Shown here piece by piece: positions 5,705 through 7,737 of a stretch of 7,737 bases of DNA. The notes under the pieces were generated by a model. The model saw nothing but the letters and a program-made list of their open reading frames with translations, was not told the DNA's origin and made no database searches. Position 1 is the stretch's first letter. Every line of letters starts with the position of its first letter. The DNA comes from Halanaerobium sp046541575 (GTDB lineage: Bacteria; Bacillota; Halanaerobiia; Halanaerobiales; Halanaerobiaceae), in assembly GCA_046541575.1 (NCBI GenBank), contig JBKHDA010000081.1, positions 1 through 7,737 of the forward strand, read 5' to 3'. The translations under genes and the position numbers were made by a program.

Positions 5705-5935
5705 ATGAAAATTACTATTTATGGACCAGGATGTAAAAACTGTGTTAATCTAGAAAAAAACGCTAAGAAAGCTTTAGAAGAAACAGATGTTGAAGCAGAG
5801 ATTGTTAAAGTTGAAGATATGGCAGATATAGCAAAAGCAGGAATTATGAGTACACCAGCAATTGGTATTGATGGAGAGGTTAAGATTAAAGGTCGAGTTG
5901 CGACAGTTGATGAAATTAAAGAATTAATTTCGTAA
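5705..5935 (+). CDS. Small thioredoxin-fold redox protein (TM0996/redox-active disulfide protein 2 type)
   Basis: A 76-residue cytoplasmic protein with the compact thioredoxin fold. ITIYGPGCKNCVNLEK gives the active-site pair C10/C13, and IMSTPAIGIDG contains the expected cis-proline P51, followed by the closing strand and helix (IKGRVATVDEIKELI). At this length it belongs with the very small archaeal-type and Firmicutes thioredoxin-like proteins commonly found next to DUF318 permeases. A plausible job is reducing or handing thiol-bound metalloid to the permease, or protecting its cysteines; this is inference from context. ATG at 5705 is chosen over an in-frame GTG at 5696 because GAGGAG (5691-5696) sits 8 bases upstream of the ATG and overlaps the GTG. 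It is the last gene of the unit, separated from the permease by 91 bases including a 32-base palindrome, and followed by a terminator. Confidence 0.88.
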   Translation: MKITIYGPGCKNCVNLEKNAKKALEETDVEAEIVKVEDMADIAKAGIMSTPAIGIDGEVKIKGRVATVDEIKELIS

Positions 5936-5965
5936 TTTAAGTTATTATTTTAAAAATTAGAATTT

Positions 5966-6000
5966 GGGATACCTAATTGAAAAAAATAGGTATCCTTTTT
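5966..6000 (+). terminator. Intrinsic terminator of the arsR-permease-thioredoxin unit
   Basis: GGATACCTA (5967-5975) pairs perfectly with TAGGTATCC (5987-5995) across an 11-base A-rich loop, extended by a G-T wobble, and is followed by a run of five T. It closes the ars-like unit and sets off the stress protein gene downstream. Confidence 0.88.
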
Positions 6001-6050
6001 CTGTTATAAGTAATATTTAGATAGGAGCTTATTATTAGGGGGGAACTATT

Positions 6051-6905
6051 ATGTTTAAAGATGGCAAAGTATTACTGGCTACAGACTTTTCTAAAAATGC
6101 AGAAAAATTAGTTGATTCCTTAGCCAAACTAAAAGATATTGGAATTAAAAATGTTTTAATCTTACAGGTTTTGGAAAACGATTTTGGCAGTCCGGAAGCT
6201 GTTGAATATGCTAAAAAAGCTGATAAAAAGTTATTAGAAAATAGCAGAAAAAAAGCAGAAGAGATCGGAATTAACGCTTCAATTACTGTAAAGGAAGGAA
6301 AACCTTATAAAGAAATTATTCAAACTGCAGAAGAAAAAAATTGCCAGTTAATATTAATAGCTTCTCACAGCGGAGGAATTATAAAGGATATACTTTTAGG
6401 CACTAACACCCGCAATATAATACGCAAAAGTAAAATACCCGTATTTATCGAAAAATTTAAAGAGGGAAAAAAAGATGAACAAATATCACAGGATAGTATT
6501 CAACGCATTTTATTACCCTTAGATTTTTCTGAGTCTACTGATCAGTTATTAGAAATGATTAGAAAAATGAGTAATCCTTCAGAAGAAATAATACTCACTT
6601 CTATTATAGAAAGTAGTGATGATCTGCAGGAGTTGAATGAAAAAAAAGAAGAAGCAAAAAATGCTTTAGAAGATATACAGGCTAAATTAGCAGAAGATAA
6701 TATAAGTAGCCTTTATGATATAGAAGTTCGCCATGGTGATCCGGCGCAAAATATAATTGAGATTGCCGAAGAAAAAGATTCAGATTTAATTGTTATTTCT
6801 AAAAAAGGAAAATCTAATCTCAAAGAATTATTAATTGGTAGTACAGCAGTAAAAGTTGCCGAAAAGTCTCCCATATCTGTACTGGTTGTTCCTGTTAATT
6901 ATTAA
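6051..6905 (+). CDS. Tandem universal stress protein (UspA family, two domains)
   Basis: A 284-residue cytoplasmic protein made of two Usp domains, about 1-136 and 148-284. Each starts with a Usp-type strand and loop (KVLLATDFSKNAEK; RILLPLDFSESTDQ) and ends with the characteristic C-terminal strand (IPVFIEK; ISVLVVPV). Against the nucleotide-binding pattern Gx2Gx9G(S/T), domain 2 has S250-x2-G253-x9-G263-S264 and is nearly complete. Domain 1 has A104-x2-S107-x9-G117-T118, lacking both leading glycines, so ATP binding may be confined to the second half. The linker between domains is lysine- and glutamate-rich. AGGGGGGA (6037-6044) gives a strong ribosome binding site for the ATG. I see no convincing promoter between the upstream terminator and the gene. 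Such proteins respond to general stress; a link with metalloid stress is suggested only by location. Confidence 0.9.
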   Translation: MFKDGKVLLATDFSKNAEKLVDSLAKLKDIGIKNVLILQVLENDFGSPEAVEYAKKADKKLLENSRKKAEEIGINASITVKEGKPYKEIIQTAEEKNCQLILIASHSGGIIKDILLGTNTRNIIRKSKIPVFIEKFKEGKKDEQISQDSIQRILLPLDFSESTDQLLEMIRKMSNPSEEIILTSIIESSDDLQELNEKKEEAKNALEDIQAKLAEDNISSLYDIEVRHGDPAQNIIEIAEEKDSDLIVISKKGKSNLKELLIGSTAVKVAEKSPISVLVVPVNY

Positions 6906-6936
6906 AAAATCTATAAGAGTATAAAAAATTAATAAA

Positions 6937-6965
6937 GGGAGTGGATGCAAAGTCCATCTGCTCCC
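6937..6965 (+). terminator. Hairpin after the stress protein gene, possible weak terminator
   Basis: GGGAGTGGAT (6937-6946) pairs with ATCTGCTCCC (6956-6965) over 10 pairs including two adjacent G-T wobbles, with a 9-base loop. A short T-run (6972-6975) follows at a distance, so termination would be partial. It lies 82 bases before the DUF169-like start and might equally act as a leader structure. Confidence 0.45.
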
Positions 6966-7046
6966 ATAAAATTTTGTTAAAGATTGCTAAAAAAATCACA
7001 TTAATTTATGTTGGAGGATAACTTTAATTAACAAGGAGGGAAAGTT

Positions 7047-7331
7047 TTGAAAAATTTAGCTGATATTTTACAGAAACTCGAAAATATATTAGGTTTAAAA
7101 AGAAGAGCGGCAGAAGTTAAATTTATAGACGATAATTTTAAAGAAATAGAATTGGGTAAATATGATAGTGAAACTAAAACTAGATACTTTCAGGCTCTAA
7201 TGAGATCTGGTAAAGGTGAAAAAATTATGATTACTGAAAATAATATTAGCTGTCCTGCTTCTGCAGCAGCCTTTGGTTTAAAAAAATTACCGGAAAATCT
7301 TAAAAAAGTAAAAAAGCTAAGTCAATGTTGA
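7047..7331 (+). CDS. DUF169-like protein, short and probably C-terminally truncated
   Basis: A 94-residue protein of unknown function. LENILGLKRRAAEVKF near the start and the segment ISCPASAAAFGLKKLPENL (C69 within it) resemble the N-terminal part of DUF169 proteins (PF02596), in which a conserved cysteine-proline motif precedes a small-residue stretch. Members I recall are roughly twice this long, with a second half that is missing here; the frame ends KKLSQC and TGA. The start is TTG at 7047, supported by an excellent AAGGAGGG site (7033-7040) 6 bases upstream. Its last 7 bases overlap the proposed start of the MFS transporter. It may be a functional short form coupled to the transporter or the stump of a longer gene joined to it by deletion. 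The family call is moderately sure, the truncation less so. Confidence 0.6.
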   Translation: MKNLADILQKLENILGLKRRAAEVKFIDDNFKEIELGKYDSETKTRYFQALMRSGKGEKIMITENNISCPASAAAFGLKKLPENLKKVKKLSQC

Positions 7332-7737
7332 TGATTTTGGGTTTTATGGCATTTTTCGCAAATGGTGATAATTATGCGGTGGCTCCATTAATAGTGGATA
7401 TTGCATCTGATTTACAAATTCCTGTAAATAGTGCAGCTTTATCAGTAACCAGCTACATGCTATCTTTTGGATTGTTTACAATATTATTTGGACCTTTAGG
7501 AGATAGATATGGTAAAACAAAAATAATAAAAATTGCTGCATTTGGAACAGCGATTTTTAGTTCTTTAGGAGCTATAGAATTTAATTTAGAGAGTTTAATA
7601 ATCTTAAGAACAATTAATGGTGCTTTTGCAGCAGGAATCTTCCCGGTAACTATGGCTTTAATCGGAGATAGCTTTTCTGATCAGGATAGACAGTTTGCAA
7701 TTGCAAAAGTAATGGGAATGATGTTTTTAGGAGGAGC
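7325..7737 (+). CDS. MFS transporter, N-terminal part (runs off the window)
   Basis: An open frame of 137 codons continues past the right edge and encodes the first four or so helices of a major facilitator superfamily transporter. Helix 1 is at about 2-24 (LGFMAFFANGDNYAVAPLIV), helix 2 at about 37-58. Motif A, GPLGDRYGKTK, occupies 56-66 in the loop between helices 2 and 3. Helix 3 runs about 69-86, and IILRTINGAFAAGIFPVTMALIG (about 92-114) covers helix 4 and the motif B region, including the conserved arginine. These are features of drug/H+ antiporter-like members; the substrate cannot be told. ATG at 7325 is the most upstream methionine codon after an in-frame TAA at 7301, and ATG at 7331 is an alternative that overlaps the preceding TGA. 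Neither has a clear ribosome binding site, so translation is probably coupled to the DUF169-like gene. Confidence 0.87.
   Translation, partial: MLMILGFMAFFANGDNYAVAPLIVDIASDLQIPVNSAALSVTSYMLSFGLFTILFGPLGDRYGKTKIIKIAAFGTAIFSSLGAIEFNLESLIILRTINGAFAAGIFPVTMALIGDSFSDQDRQFAIAKVMGMMFLGG

Noticed and set aside
6937..6965. Riboswitch upstream of the DUF169-like gene
   Set aside because: Only one simple hairpin is present and it matches no conserved riboswitch core that I know.
7008..7031. Seven-codon mini open frame (ATG to TAA) in the DUF169 leader
   Set aside because: No ribosome binding site precedes it and such frames are common by chance.

Overview
The window reads as a stretch of chromosome from an AT-rich Gram-positive anaerobe of the Firmicutes. 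The signs are strong AGGAGG-type ribosome binding sites, frequent GTG and TTG starts, A/T-ending codons and an OmpR/PhoR-type two-component pair. The protein style reminds me of Halanaerobiales, but that is an impression and not a demonstrated match.

Left part (1-2684): a short piece resembling the N-terminus of a GrpB-family protein runs in from the left edge and stops just inside the next gene. It is followed by a tightly coupled two-component system: a PhoB-like response regulator (136-825) and a PhoR-like membrane histidine kinase (809-2590), overlapping by 17 bases. A strong, probably bidirectional terminator (2646-2684) closes the unit. No phosphate transport genes are in view, so the signal sensed is not shown.

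Middle part (2710-5935): a metalloid-type region built around two divergent transcription units. On the minus strand, a consensus-like promoter with a 16-base palindrome drives a class I glutamine amidotransferase-like hydrolase (PuuD/peptidase C26 type). It overlaps an ArsR-family repressor by 8 bases. Directly after that repressor lies a decayed remnant that begins like an ArsA ATPase (start codon, then an off-frame GKGGVG) and ends in a vicinal-cysteine tail (CC-x6-CC). On the plus strand, a perfect TTGACA-17-TATAAT promoter drives a second ArsR repressor, an ArsP-family (DUF318) permease with the FCSCSS signature, and a 76-residue CxxC thioredoxin-fold protein. A perfect 32-base palindrome sits between the last two. 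The whole looks like a metalloid or organoarsenical resistance island that has lost its ATPase arm, but substrate and inducer are inferred from family membership.

Right part (5966-7737): a terminator separates the ars-like operon from a tandem universal stress protein. Then come a hairpin, a short DUF169-like protein that looks truncated at its C-terminus, and the overlapping start of an MFS transporter that leaves the window.

The most interesting points are the ArsA-like remnant, the hydrolase-ArsR coupling, the looped-out perfect palindrome, and two apparent gene truncations (GrpB-like and DUF169-like) at gene junctions.
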